A stretch of DNA of 64,000 bases, taken from contig OZ022247.1 of assembly GCA_963978895.1 (NCBI GenBank), positions 5,421,266 through 5,485,265 on the forward strand, written 5' to 3'. The position numbers were made by a program, and so were the translations under genes. Positions 46,001 to 57,761 of the stretch are shown here, piece by piece. The notes below the pieces were generated by a model, which was not told where the DNA came from, searched no databases, and saw only the letters and a list, made by a program, of their open reading frames with translations. Within the stretch, counting starts at the first letter, position 1, and every line of letters starts with the position of its first letter. The DNA comes from Erpobdella octoculata (lineage: Eukaryota > Annelida > Clitellata > Hirudinida > Erpobdellidae).

Positions 46001-49000
46001 TGCAAAATTGTACATTATAAGAGAAGTGATTGTTGGTTCTTCGTTGAGAACCGACTGAGCCACGGACCGTTTCCAAAAATGGCAAAAAGTCTTAGTGGTT
46101 GGAAACTACAGCACATTAGACTCGACTATATCAGTTTTGATACTTCACTTTTATCTCGGTTTTTTGAAATCTACCAGATATACTTAATAAGAGAAAATAT
46201 CGAATTGAGGTAAAACCCATTTTTTATTGGAGATTGGTGAGTAGTTAAGTCGTTAAAGACGCTTGGACGAGGCAAAGCGTGTGGCCGGTTACAAACGGTC
46301 CGGGTTCAATGCCCTCTTGAGACTGAATTATCTCAACTGTATTTAGCGGCAGATTGTAAGCCATCCAGTGGCGCACACAGAATTTTTTGGGGGGTTAAAA
46401 AAATTATTTTTTTGAAGGTTTGGAAAACAAATTTCAGTTTCAATTATTTATTACTTTTTAATCCCTACAAAACCATAAAAAAATTTAATACAGATAAATC
46501 AAATTTTATTTCAAAAAGCAGAATATTGTTTTCATGCTATAAAAAATTTCGAGAATAACTTCTGGGTGGCTCAAACCCCAGTGCGCCAATGAAGCCATCC
46601 AATTATCCTAGGTTTTAAAATAAATATAAAACAGAACAAGCAGTTGAATGAATAAGTAGAATGGAAATACTTAACAGAGAAGCAAATAATGCAAAAATCT
46701 TCATCTGGATACCCACAAAACCATTAACTACTGTAGCATATTGATACCTTCATAGTTTTTAAAGTCATCCGTCCAACTTTCGAACCTGTTCTGTTGCAAC
46801 CACTGGATTACTTCCTCGTTAGACGAATGAGGTGTCAGTGAAACTTTGGCACATGTCTAAAATGAAGATTAAAAAATTCGATAGAAATTGATACTCAATT
46901 GTAAAAAAATTGCAATTGTTAAACAGGCAGCAACCAATACATCTTTTTGTTGTAGTTTAAAACAGATAGAATTGAATGGAAAATATTTGGCGTAGGATTA
47001 TCGGAATATTAGCCAGTGAGAAGGTTTTTCCACGGGACATGTAAAAGGCCAGCGCTACCGAGCTCTTTAAATATTTATATCAAATGATTAAAAACAAAAT
47101 TTTCAAAACACAAAAAGTAAGCTTTACAAAGTTAAACTCTGGCCATCGTGTGCTAAAATAAAATAAATTTCTGTTCACATGCCTCATCATTAATGAAGTT
47201 TTAAAACAAAAGTTAACAATATAATTTTAAAACATTTGACATTTGTTTACTTTTTCAATGAGCTGCTGCAAATTTCCATCTGACGGATTAGAAGGAATAT
47301 TAGAGGACGATGATGATGATGACTCTGAAAAAAGTGATGATGATGATCCCATCTGTTTTTTTCTATCTGAAACACCTGAAAAACAAAAGTTCACGTTAAA
47401 TATTAGGCAGCACAAATTTAATTATTTATTTTTTTTTAGAAATTAAATACACTTTTCATCATTTTCGCTACTTATAAATTTCATATGTTTAGATTTCATA
47501 TGTTTTGAAATTTTCCAAATAAATAAAAAACAAATTTAAAATTTTTAAACTGTTTTTTTATCAAATTAAAATTTAATTTGGCTGTTCGTACCTTTCTCAT
47601 CACTGGAAGTTTCTTCCAAACTTCTGGGCAACTCTTTAGATAGATAACTGGTTATGTAGCAGTTCTGAGCGAAATTAGTTCAATTATTTTATAACAGCAA
47701 ATGTCGTGTACAATAAAAATGTAGACAATTGAATTTGAAGTTAATTAAAATAAATCAAAATATTTCTAACTAAATTGTCAGATGGTGAACACTGATTGAA
47801 ATTTTTTGACTCGTTGGGAGCTTCAGTTGATGATGAGGGAGTACTACTGCTATAAACAAATGTTGGTTGTCTTAAATTTTTGTTAGTTTTCCTTATTTAA
47901 GCTATTCATAAAAATTTATTTCAACTTTTACAAATAAAAATTAAAGTTATTTTTGCAGTTGTGTGCTTAAAAAAAAACTGAAAACTCCAAACTTTTCGGT
48001 TTTTAAAATTTGATTTGTTGGTTCATCGTTTCTCACCCAATCAGCTGGACAAAACTCTTTTAACTGGTGAGGCAATACCTGTAAGGATCATTCAGACACT
48101 CATTTTGACAAGCAATAACCTACAACATATAGCTTAACATCATTTAATAATTTCTATTCATGAATATGCATTAACATGTTCGAACGGCTTTGAAAGCTCA
48201 GCGAATTTAGGCTGTTGATTAACTGTGAACCAGTATAATGACTGGGCCTAGTTATTTAGTTTAGATCATGCATATTTATAAATCACTCACGTGATGCCGT
48301 TTGGTATTTTTGACAAGCGACTATCGGCAGCAAAACGTTGTCAATTATTGAAATGGCCAAAACCAATTAACCCTTAGTAAGCTTTGAGCTTGTTTTGTAT
48401 ATTAATATTAATGAGCTTCCAGCTTGTTTTACATATTAATGAGTTTCAAGCTTGTTATGCATATTAATATTATTGAGTTTCCAGCTAGTCTCAATTTTAA
48501 TTACTTTTATCGAGACATGAACCAGTACAAAACCGATTGACTATATAAACAAACGTACAAACGTCAATATCAAAAAAGTTGTGTCTCATTATAACAAAAG
48601 GTGTCTCAATATTAATGATAATTATTTTTATTAAGCCACAAAAACCGATTATATTAAAATAGACAAAGGTATTGTTATTCAATATTGCAAAATGTTGTCA
48701 CATAATAGTAAAAAGAGTGTTCTAAAACATTCTAAGAGTGTCCAATACTTATTTAAATGTTATGTACATGTAAACATGTATAATATTTACATTTGTACAA
48801 ACTCGATCTGTGTCTGTCATATGCACAAGAGTGTTTAAACTTCAATAGTGGAACCATTTCATAAATAAATCATAAAATTTTATAAATCATAATAATAAAT
48901 AAATAATGATAATTATGTTCTTAATACACAAAAACCGAAATTATAAAAATGACAAAGCTATTTAAAATTCATATAAAAGAGCTAAAGCTTTATAATCGCT

Positions 49001-52000
49001 GATTGGCTGTCACCATTTCAACGTTTGGCAACATTTGGCTGACGATAGTCGCTTGTATATTTTTGTTGCACCACCCATCCCTTATATTGCCACAACTAAG
49101 TTAAGACCCGATAACAAGCTTAAAAACAAATATTAGGCGTAATTAGCACAAAATTGACTAATATATTCTCCATATTGGCCTTTTATAGGTTGTCAGCAAA
49201 TACGCGGTCGATTTAGTCGAACCTTTTGTAGTCGCTCAATTCGTCATTGGCTCGCATTCTTAATAAAAAAAAAGTGTAAAGAGCTAAAAATTACTTCTGA
49301 AAAAATGGTCACATCACTAGTCTGATGATAATGATCCTGAAACACAAATATGCTTTAACTCAAACAACTAGCAATCTTATTAGAGGATTTGTTTTTAATC
49401 ACAGATTGACTCCATTAAAACAAATTAATTTTTATTATAAATTAAAGTCAATTTTATCGGTTACATTTTGAACTAAAAAGAAAGTTAATTTACTTTTTCC
49501 TGTAGCGGGAATTTCGAAAACTTTGTGGCGTCTATCTTGTTCCTTCTATCGGCTCCGTTCGGCTGCAAATGACACATCATCGGTACCGTATATGATTACA
49601 TGACTGTTGAATGTACACATTATTTCAAATGACATTTCAAAAATAGTTAATGTACACATTATTTCAAATGACATTTCAAAAATAGTTAATGTTTAAATGA
49701 TCGTACGCTCATTTGAAAACTGCAGACTACTTAAATATTCTTATTTTAAGGTTAGTGAGAGAAGTTAGTTAACTCCGCGAGACAATCAACCTGAGCAATG
49801 CGAGTAAACTCCTTGCTTGAGGGAACTACTTGGGCGAACCACGCCTCAGTCTCTCTCTAAACGATGGTCTTTCCTGAATAAATAGAGACAGGTGTTTAAG
49901 GTGCCTGTCTCCATGAACCCTACACGGAAGCTGGAGACGCAGGAAAGATTCGAACCACCCACCTTGAGGATACAGGCGAACGCTTTACCGAATTACCACT
50001 AAAGCCCTCTATTATATTGAGATAGTTTTGATTACAGTGTGTGCAGTGTACATAGAAAAAAAACACATATTTTATAAACAAAATGCCACAAGATATCTTG
50101 CACAATAAAATAAAAAAATAGATTTTAGATTTTTTGAAATAATTTATTAAAAGTTAAAGTAATAACCTTGTAAACTTTAATGAGGCAGTAAGATCTGTGG
50201 ACGAGTTCTTGTTGCTCATCACTTTCACCGAGTACTGCAAAAGTGTCCACCTGCAATCTAAGTGGCACTCCTTTCTCTCCTCCGTGTCTTTTCGTAGTGA
50301 ATTCTGTACTGATGCAGTTGATCTTGACGGAGATGGAGGTCTCGCCCCGACCCAGCCAGGTCACCGTGGCCATGTGTGGCGTGCGTGGGTTTTCTTCCGT
50401 GCCATGAACGTTGTATGACATCGGCACATCTAAAGTTAAAGTTAAAAGTTAAAGTACATTCATTTTTCAGTGCGACTTACCGAACAGACCAGACTAGTGC
50501 AAATTTGAATAAAAAAAATTTTTATTCAGTATCTTATGCTGTTGCAATACTGCTGACAGTTTAAATAAATAATTCAAAATCTTAAGGCTTCTGCTGGAAA
50601 TGATAATTGAATTTCAAAATATTCGCGTTAAAAAATTTCAAAACAAAACCAATTTTGCAAATTTTGTGAAGCAGTAGTTCACCCTTCGAGAATTTCTGAT
50701 GCTTCAAACAAACTTTAAAAACATGTGCTCAGATATGTGCCAAAGCATGGTTTAGTTTTATGCTGTAATTAGCAAAATTTTAGCAACTTTTTAAAATAAT
50801 AAAACAACCAACCTAACTCCAAAAGTCTTTGATCTGGCTGTTTGACGATCCAGTCCTGAAACTGTTCCTTCTCTTTTTGTTGAAGTCGTCTGTGATGGAA
50901 CATCAGTATGATGTTGCTCTGTCAAATCGAGAATAAGCTAAGTTACTTTGTTTTTCTGTGGTAATGAACATTCTTTGAATAATACTATTTTTGCATTGAT
51001 TCAAGCACTATGTCAAGGCTTAAACGTTTTTTTTACCAATGCATTTTGTTAATCTTGACAACACTAAGCTGTCTGCCAGTAAATCAATCAGTTGAGTAAA
51101 GTTACTGAATTTCTAATTTTCAATTAAATTGTTCGTATTAGTTTGATTTTTTTTGCTTATCATTTGGTCAAAAATTACTTGGTCTAAATTATTTGGTCGC
51201 TTATTCATTTGTTAAAATTATATTGTCAAATTTAGTCGGTCAAATTGATGTAGTTGTTGGAAGACGATAAATAGCAAATTTGGTAGATAAATACAATATT
51301 ATCACATATCTTAGGACAAAAACTTCTTGAGCCTAATTTACAGAAAATCAGTCCTTTTTTGTCTTCTCCAAAGGAACGGCCATCGTCGACTTTCAACGAT
51401 TGTACCATCAATTGTTTAAACATGCAACGTAGAGCTCTTGACCGAATGAGCATGAACAGGGACAATGTGACTTTTAACCAAATGATTAGCATTGAAATTA
51501 TCGAACACCTGATTCATAGGCATTCTCGCAAATTCCCGCCCAGCTACGTACTGTCTAGGGGACGCATTTTCAGATTTAGTTCAGTTAAGCTTCCCCTGTA
51601 GGTACAGTGGCCCTAAGTTCACATAAATTTTGAAACACTTTACGGTTCAACCATACGAGAACTCAAAGTTGATCGATGATATTGGTAAGTAAAAATAAAA
51701 ACAATTGATTAAAATATACTTTGTAGTAATTTGCAGGAATAGGTCCTTCTGAATGTCTTTGCAATTTGATGTCGTACGATTGTCCTGGAATAATAGAAAG
51801 TGTGCTTTTTAAGATAACTTTTAATTTTTGTGTGTGACCATTCTTTAATGTATTGTAGAATAAACGTGTCCTTAGATAAATATAAGTGGTAAGCTGTTTA
51901 GTTTTATCACCAGAGTTTCTGTTGTGACCATATCATAATATCCCGGACTACCAACCCCTAATTTCAAAGCAAACTTCAATAGTTATAAGTTATAATGTAC

Positions 52001-53856
52001 GATATAGTTTAGAAGGAGTTAAAAATCACACTCTTACGAATTACAACTTGAAACAAACTCATTACTTCTTTAAAACATTTAAACTAGAAGTTTTAAAAAA
52101 TAAAAACCAAAAAGAAATTTACTAATTTTTCTAACTTTTTGGCTTTTCGACTTAGTTAAATTTCATGACTTTTGTGTGTCAGAAAAGTATTTTTAATAAG
52201 CCAATAAGGTTTTGACGAATACGAGCAACCTCACCCTGCTCTCGACAGCAGGCTATGAAAAGATAAATAGGGCAAATACAAAACCATCATTAATTCAAGA
52301 CAGCCTTCTGTTAAAACACATTATTTTGTATTATTAAATTAATCAATAATTTATTTCCTACAGCCTGTCAAGGGTCGTTACTTGTCAAGGGAAATGGTCG
52401 TTACTTCAACTCTCACGTGAATATTTAAATTATTAAAAAATTATTACTTTATTTTTATTTTTACTTTTTGAAAACTCTCATGCAACCCAGCAGTTACAGG
52501 TGATTCAGGTGATATTGCTATTTATTAAAGGTATAGGAGCTCGGTAAAGCAGTAATACCAAGTCATAACGGTCAGAATTATAGTTAACTAAATAGGAAGT
52601 TCTTCAAAATAGAAGTCAACTCATAATTTTAATGAGCAAATAAACGTGATTAAATATCTATAATTCTATAGAGCGCGAGTTTGAATCGAAAGCAAAGACG
52701 ACATTGAATAAACATTGTTGTTGTCAGTTATGAAAGAATTACTGTAGGTAGAGGTACTTTAAATAATCGTATTCCTCTATAAGCATATTCACGCTAACAA
52801 TAGAATCAGTTGGCCTGTCATTCTAAGAAGAAATACTCTATTTGATTGCTGAAATCTAGTGTTGACGTGAACAACTTTATGTTTGCTAGAGCTAACTCGA
52901 GCTTGTTAATAAAGTCATTACGTAATTATTACAATTCATAAAAACCTTGATTGAGGCATGTTACAGGTTCATCAGATCGTTTTACAGCAGGTCGAGTTTG
53001 GGCCATCAAAGTGCATGTAAATCTGCTAAAAATTTCAAAACGTTAAAAAAAGGTGTAAACACGCTAACAATTAATATTTTTATTTAATAATTCTTATTAA
53101 AATTTACTCAGCAATCGCTAAATAAAGGTAAAAGGTAAAGGTCCTGCTATTAGGGCATGAAGAAGTAAATAATAACAAGTAATAAACAAATAATAAACAA
53201 ATAATAACAATAATAACAAGTAGAAAAAATGTTTGCTGCTTATTTGCTAAACTATACCTGTTGAAGATCAGATGTTGGTCGTTGCTGGATAGGGAATTGA
53301 GACATGGAGGAACTAGGAAAGATGAACTGGATGGGATTTGAAAAGAAACGGCTGGTGCGGAGTGAAATTGAAGAGAAGTTAGCTGCTGCTGTTGCTGCTG
53401 CTGTAGGTTGCCAAGGTGAGGGTGGAAGTGAGAAGGAACCAGTTGTGCTGATATGCCTGATTTGAGGCAGTTGCAGTGTGCCAGTGGAGAGTGGAATGGA
53501 CATTGTACAACACAGTCGACGATTGTCGGGTTTTCGCTTTTTATAATGTTGTAACTGGAATAGAGAGGTTGTAGTCATTTTATTTATCGCATCTTACGTT
53601 AATTACTTTTTGTTTCGTTTGATTAAAATCTCGTTGATAAATAACAAGTCGTTCGAGTTATTCAAAACTGCGTTGATGTCTTCAGCATATTTGTATACAT
53701 GTATTAAAACATCAAACATTAAACTTCATAATAAATTAAAAATAGCCACTATGGTTTGCTTTTTTTTATAATAGTTGATTTTAAGCAATTTATTACATGG
53801 CGAAGATAAACCAACCCGTGAAAAATTTGATCCAGTTCAACTTCATTGAAATCCAT
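43089..53856 (-). CDS. TFCP2-like: CP2-family (LSF/TFCP2-type) transcription factor, copy B
   Basis: Exons on -: 53856-53816, 53554-53258, 53025-52946, 51784-51720, 50918-50813, 50429-50167, 49562-49494, 49336-49295, 48078-48037, 47664-47592, 47366-47251, 46856-46748, 45999-45930, 45515-45460, 45252-45069, 44525-44392, 44260-44115, 43379-43328, 43147-43089. They join in frame to about 667 aa. Domains follow copy A: MDFNEVELDQIFHG start, IIKSE and poly-Gln region, CP2 DNA-binding domain, poly-Ser linker (47366-47251), SAM (EEVIQWLQQNRF; GDMFRLSKEDMEVICG), basic exon, ubiquitin-like end (PVFRSVYLRHLTIPCLQEKL). Seven or more exons have exactly the length of their copy A partner. Copy B lacks the KYDLD repeat and counterparts of copy A exons 10 and 12. 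An AATAAA on - at about 42991 lies 98 bases past the stop. The exons in the 47.2-48.1 kb linker are the least certain. Confidence 0.88.
43328..44260 (-). other. C-terminal ubiquitin-like domain exons of copy B (exons 17-18)
   Basis: VYLRHLTIPCLQEKL, LPFQMVQQIYFINEHGC and LLRHLDNRSKLSLKFEQ match exons 18-19 of copy A at identical lengths (146 and 52 bases) and phases. Exon 19 (43147-43089) adds a diverged tail ending SVSIFLQPFKHLEK. Confidence 0.85.
43669..43974. repeat. 34-bp minisatellite, nine nearly identical copies (CP2-B intron 17)
   Basis: The unit TAATAAACTAGGAGTTGTAT plus TGTATGAGCTGGAT repeats at exact 34-base spacing (GTTGTATTG at 43681, 43715, 43749 and so on to 43953). Only one substitution is noticed (GAGGTGG in the third copy). 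There are no spacers, so it is not a CRISPR array. Confidence 0.97.
44640..44960. other. CP2-B intron 15 segment rich in GGGCC-type motifs
   Basis: Contains CGAGCCCAAATC, GACGGGCCTAGCCAGGCCGT and related runs resembling the block at 63430-63760, which suggests a shared, unclassified transposon family. No ends could be delimited. Confidence 0.4.
46235..46365 (+). mobile_element. tRNA-derived SINE-like sequence (CP2-B intron 12)
   Basis: Box A-like TAGTTAAGTCG and box B GGTTCAATGCC sit about 50 bases apart, as in Pol III promoters. It does not fold as a complete tRNA. Confidence 0.5.
46366..46591. mobile_element. Short hAT-type MITE (CP2-B intron 12)
   Basis: Ends CAGTGGCGCACACAG and (on the other strand) CATTGGCGCACTGGG. 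The 8-bp target duplication AAGCCATC is exact (46358-46365 and 46592-46599). It is 226 bases and non-coding. Confidence 0.88.
48313..49057. mobile_element. Non-autonomous TIR element (CP2-B intron 8)
   Basis: ACAAGCGACTATCGGCAGC at the left matches TACAAGCGACTATCGTCAGC on the other strand at the right, and the similarity runs about 45 bases to TTGAAATGG. The flanking 8-mers TATTTTTG (48305-48312 and 49058-49065) are identical. No coding capacity. hAT-like by duplication length. Confidence 0.82.
49295..53025 (-). other. CP2 DNA-binding domain exons of copy B (exons 3-8)
   Basis: RFTCTLMAQTRPAVKRSDEP, GQSYDIKLQRHSEG, MFHHRRLQQKEKEQFQDW, YNVHGTEENPRTPHMATVTW, HGGEKGVPLRLQVDTF, PNGADRRNK and HYHQTSDVTIFSE. 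All six exons equal the copy A lengths (80, 65, 106, 263, 69 and 42 bases). Exon 5 and most of exon 6 are nucleotide-identical to copy A, while exons 3, 4, 7 and 8 are clearly diverged. Confidence 0.9.
49750..50012 (-). mobile_element. tRNA-derived SINE-like copy (CP2-B intron 6)
   Basis: On - a tRNA-like head (GCTTTAGTGGTAATTCGG, box B GGTTCGAATCT) is followed by GGAGACAGGCACC and a body with TCTCTATTTATTCAGG. The family is shared with 16755-16905 in copy A. Confidence 0.65.
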
Positions 53857-54311
53857 AATTTGCCCACTTATAAGTAATACTAGCCTAAAGTCCAACCGCA
53901 ACCAGATAGATTCAAAAGCTCAAGTTTTCGTATCTGCTACAAACCGGTCTCCTGAAACAGCCACTACAGCTAACTTGAGCAAACATTTAGTTAATTCTTA
54001 GCAGTATGGCTATTTGTGCCTACTAATGTGGCCGCAAAGGTGTTTCAACTTTAAGCACCTGTATTTAATAAGCGCAAAGCTCAGAGTAGTCAACTGGCAA
54101 CTTGTAGGCACCAATAATAACAACACAAGACTCGCGGGTGTAAACTTTATAGACCTAACTAGTTACTAGCTGGTGCCAGGATTTCAATAAGAAAAGGATT
54201 GTTTACCTGTCAATAAATTTTCGGCAAAACAGTTAATAGTATTATTTCACATAAACATTTTGTAAATAAAAAATGTATTTCGTTAAAGTTTGAATTAGAA
54301 CGTGAAATACT
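53857..54311. promoter_or_regulatory. Proximal upstream region of CP2 copy B
   Basis: The - strand at about 54060-54110 carries TTGGTGCCTACAAGTTGCC, matching TTGGTGCCTGCTAGTTGCC at about 2335-2353 upstream of copy A. An AT-rich TTAAATACAGG follows at the position of the copy A AAATATAAAG. A core promoter here is an inference. The rest shows nothing else. Confidence 0.45.
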
Positions 54312-54425
54312 AAGAGGTCTTTCTTGAATGAATAAACATCTTTAATCATAATAAAGGAAGCTAATTTTCATAAGACTCTAGCCAAGGTTAAGCGTATGAC
54401 GGAAGATTTGTGGACCAACATTTTA
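54312..54425 (-). promoter_or_regulatory. Conserved non-coding block upstream of CP2 copy B
   Basis: On - it reads TGGTCCACAAATCTTCCGTC, CTTAACCTTGG, TTATGAAAATTAGCT and AAAGATGTTTATTCATT, in the order found at 1993-2097. It starts about 570 bases before the copy B ATG, nearly the same spacing as in copy A. Confidence 0.6.
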
Positions 54426-54680
54426 TGGGGCAGTTATTAAGTTTTCAAAAACGAGCATATATAAATTATGTTGAGTAGAAAGTACCTAAGTAATATATCT
54501 ATTGATATGTTAAAACATTGTTTTTGGGGTTAAAAACAGTAAAAACTTTAAATTAGTTCAAAAATGCCCAAAAACAACATTAGGTATATAGTATGTGAAG
54601 TCAGTATACGTTGTTTAGAAAGCATAAGCCTAGCGAATGGTTTTCTAAACAAATGATTGTATATTATAATTATATAATCA

Positions 54681-54885
54681 CTAGCAAAGTTACCCGGCGT
54701 CGCCCGGGGTTTTTAGAGGTTTTTCTATCGTTGTTTTTCTCGCTTTTGTTCTTTCCCCCTCTTTATCCCCCTTTCTCTTTTTTGTCTTCTCCCTCTTCTG
54801 CTCCCTCTCCCGCTTCCGCTCGCTTTCCAGTTCCCGCTCCCGTTCTCTTTCTGTCTTACTCTCCCTCCTAACTTCTTTTCGCCCA
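54681..54885 (-). mobile_element. Helitron 3' end fragment
   Basis: A host A followed by CTAGCAAAGTTACCCGGCG is, on -, the hairpin and CTAG terminus of the family seen at 62110-62143. CT-rich CCCGCTTCCGCTCGCTTTCC follows. The 5' end was not found. Confidence 0.7.
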
Positions 54886-55348
54886 TAAAACGTAAAGTAA
54901 ATAAATAAGTGAATGCATTATTTAATCTAGAGTCGTGAGGGCTACATTCGTTAAAGACTTTCGTGGCTGCAGGGGCGCTACCAGGGGGCAGGAGAGGCTT
55001 TCGCCCCACAGGTCAAATCGGAGGGCCCTGCAATTTTTCCAAATATGATGAGTTTTTCTTTGGGTGGGTAGGGGTAGGGGGATTTTCAATAAGCTTTTCA
55101 ATATGCCATAGACACAACAATATATTCTTCGTTACTTATATTCAGTGTTACTTTTTTCTCAATAACTTTCGGCCATAAGGGTTTAATGAATATATACTTC
55201 TTCCAGTAAATGAAATGGTGAACAGATTTTCACTTTCACAGACTGATCGAAAAATTATTTCGTAACTTCAAACACATCAAAATGTAATTTAGACCACAAC
55301 ATTTTAAAATTGCTTAAGGCTGTTTAGGATCTCATATTGCATGGCAAC

Positions 55349-56562
55349 CAGGCGCGGTCCTACCATTGGGGATGCTGGGGATGCATCCCCCCACCAGCTT
55401 CAGAGCTCAATTTTTTTCAATGAATAAATAAATTTAAACGTACCCCAAACAACCCCCGCCAAACACCAACTATCTTTCTAAACTAGATAGTTATAAAATA
55501 TGAAGAAATCTGTGGACATCAGCAATGCGCAATTAATATTTCATTACTAGTCATTACTATACCTAAGTAACATATGCTTGCCCAACCGAAGGCAATTATG
55601 TCCTGCCAACTAGCATCTTATAAATGCGGATATCCAGCTAAGGCAATTTTCATTCGGTTTTCAGTTGTTTTCCGGTTTTCTATTCATTGTTTCCTTGCGT
55701 TAATCGTTTAAAAAATTTTTAAAGAAAAATTAAGTTCGTGCGAGTTTAAAACACTAGTTTTTCCATATACCTATATTAATCGAAAAGGGAAAATACCCAC
55801 TGTTTTCTGTGAAATCTAAAGGTGGTAAAGTACTTAATTTGCTTTTCATAAATCAATATTTTTTTTTAACTAATTTAACTGCACAAACTATAATTATGAT
55901 GTCAAGCAAAATCTTAAACTTCCAGCAAAAAATGCACTGCCGCAACTTCATTAAGATTACGTCATTCTTTAAATCGGCACCCACTGAGCATTGAGAATGC
56001 AAAAGTTCTAGCCAAACTTCAAACCCTGAACAACAAGATTGTCATTTATCTAATTATCTACTCGTTCTATCGAATTCTCGACGAACGAAAATACATTTGA
56101 GTCGAACTTGACCAACAAAAACTGTCAAATTTTCGTTTCAAACCTAACACTCGTTGAATATTAATAATAAATAAATAAAATAAATAAATAAATATTGCAT
56201 TTGCGTTCACTGAGGTTGAAGGGGAGTATACATGCTCGTCGTTCTATAGACATTAAAGAATTTAAAAGTAGGCTAAAGACATATTTTTTAATAAGTTTTT
56301 TGATTATGAGATGTTGATGAACTGCGCGCTTTTGCGAAAGAATTGTTTTTTTTATAAGGGCATGATATCAATATTATTTTGTATTGTATTTGTATGGAGA
56401 TTGAATAGGAACATTTCTTATGCTCAAAAACGCAATTTTCTTACAACACACCCATTACTTGATGATAACTTTATAATCTATAAATATATATATATAATAT
56501 AAGACTCCCAATCAAAATTAAATTTATTATCCCCCCACCAGAAAATCCTGGGACCGCGCCTG
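55349..56562. mobile_element. hAT-type element with CAGGCGCGGTCC ends
   Basis: The exact inverted ends CAGGCGCGGTCC and GGACCGCGCCTG lie between identical 8-mers ATGGCAAC (55341-55348 and 56563-56570). Short broken frames such as RNFIKITSFFKSAPTEH may derive from a transposase N-terminus, but no intact protein remains. Confidence 0.92.
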
Positions 56563-56639
56563 ATGGCAACATATCCTAAACTTAACTTTTTACATAGTTT
56601 AAAATACGGGAATTTTTTTTTTGTTTTTTTTTTGTTTTT

Positions 56640-56830
56640 TTGTTTTTTTTTTTATGATAGTTTATAGTCCTCTACACTAAGTGTTTTAAGACTGAATTGG
56701 CTGTATGTAGGAAGCACATAAGTACTTCCTGTCGTGGATCAAAATTTGTTCCTTTTAACTGTCCTTCCTCCTTTATCCAGGCTTGGGACTGGCTCGCAAT
56801 TAGCGAGGCGGAGTTAGAATACGGGAACTG
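56640..56830 (+). repeat. R1 interspersed repeat
   Basis: Follows a T-rich run: ATGATAGTTTATAGTCCTCT, AAGTACTTCCTGTCGTGGAT, TTTATCCAGGCTTGGGACTG and GCGAGGCGGAGTT. It is the most complete copy along with 32850-33030. Confidence 0.7.
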
Positions 56831-57169
56831 TTCAATGTATATATATACATTATATCAATCATATCATATTACAATTTTAAACATATCATAAATTTATTTT
56901 TTAACATTTGCTTTAACTGGTTTGAGACTGAGTTAGACTATCTTCAGTTTGCAGTCTTTCTTTTCTATCATTAATAAAATATTATAAAATTTACAGCAGA
57001 CTGAAGATAGTCAAACTCATAATAATAATCTGTTAGCTATCTTTAATTTTTTATTAATTATAATTGGTAGTTTTGATTTGAACAGTTTCAAAAAATTTTC
57101 GCTTGCGGCAGACTTTCTTCTTTTTTTCAAACTTGAGCCCCCCAGCATTTTTTGCTGGTTGCGCCTCTG

Positions 57170-57761
57170 CATAGTTGCAATGGGTTAGTTGTCACACATG
57201 ATGATCATACGCTGGTATAACTCACGCGTATGATTGGCTGACGAACAATTGAGGGTGGTCAAAAAGATTTTTCAACGTTTCCTACCAAATTTTTTAGAAT
57301 TGCTTCAGACCCGGGCCCTACAAAAAGTACGAGTTTCCGTCTCTTCCTCGCGGCGGCCCTGAAAAAAGTAGGTTTTAACCAGTAAATTCAATTGTCCTTT
57401 TGCCGCATAGGCATTCACTCAATCTAGCAGTTACGGACATTTACGGATAGTGCCATACGTTTTTCCTTCTTGGAAAACTGTCAAGTCTCAGTCTGATACT
57501 AGAGGAAAGATTTTATCAACTGCACTAGGCCTCTGCCATATAACCGGAAAAACTTGATATATCTATTATGAAAAAACAATTCCATTACAGCAACTGAGGC
57601 AAGCTCATTGGCAGTGCCCTGCACCCCATAGCTATTTCTATTCTGTTAATCGTGATTTAACCTGATATCTCATTTCAAATCAGCATGTCTTGCAGCAGAC
57701 GTTTGAAATCTTTGACAGCAAACATTGACACGTTAAACGGTAAAATAAAGACTACATACTA
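57170..57761. other. Spacer upstream of the LINE, no gene seen
   Basis: Mixed-composition DNA. I see no continuation of the LINE endonuclease here, so the LINE is 5'-truncated or diverged beyond recognition before 57762. Confidence 0.5.

Larger units (their letters stand above)
45460..46856 (-). other. SAM domain exons of copy B (exons 12-14)
   Basis: ESWTDDFKNYEGGDMFRLSK, EDMEVICGLAEGNR and the short NGTNYLKVFYVHLEED exon match copy A exons 13-15 with the same intron phases. A SINE-like copy and a hAT MITE lie in the first intron. Confidence 0.85.
54970..57169. mobile_element. Possible outer hAT element
   Basis: CAGGGGCGCTACCAG at the left mirrors CAGAGGCGCAACCAG (other strand) at the right. 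The flanking 8-mers CGTGGCTG and CATAGTTG do not match well, so the pairing is tentative. It would enclose 55349-56562 and the R1 copy at 56640. Confidence 0.45.

Noticed and set aside
46240..46330. Functional tRNA gene on +
   Set aside because: Pol III boxes are present but no cloverleaf can be formed.
47770..47850. Possible extra linker exon of CP2 copy B (AGTAGTACTCCCTCATC on -)
   Set aside because: The peptide STPSSSTEAPNESKN looks plausible, but no acceptor gives the phase required after exon 9, so it was left out of the model.
49900..50010. Functional tRNA gene on -
   Set aside because: Box B is good, but the acceptor and anticodon stems do not pair and the sequence continues into a SINE body.
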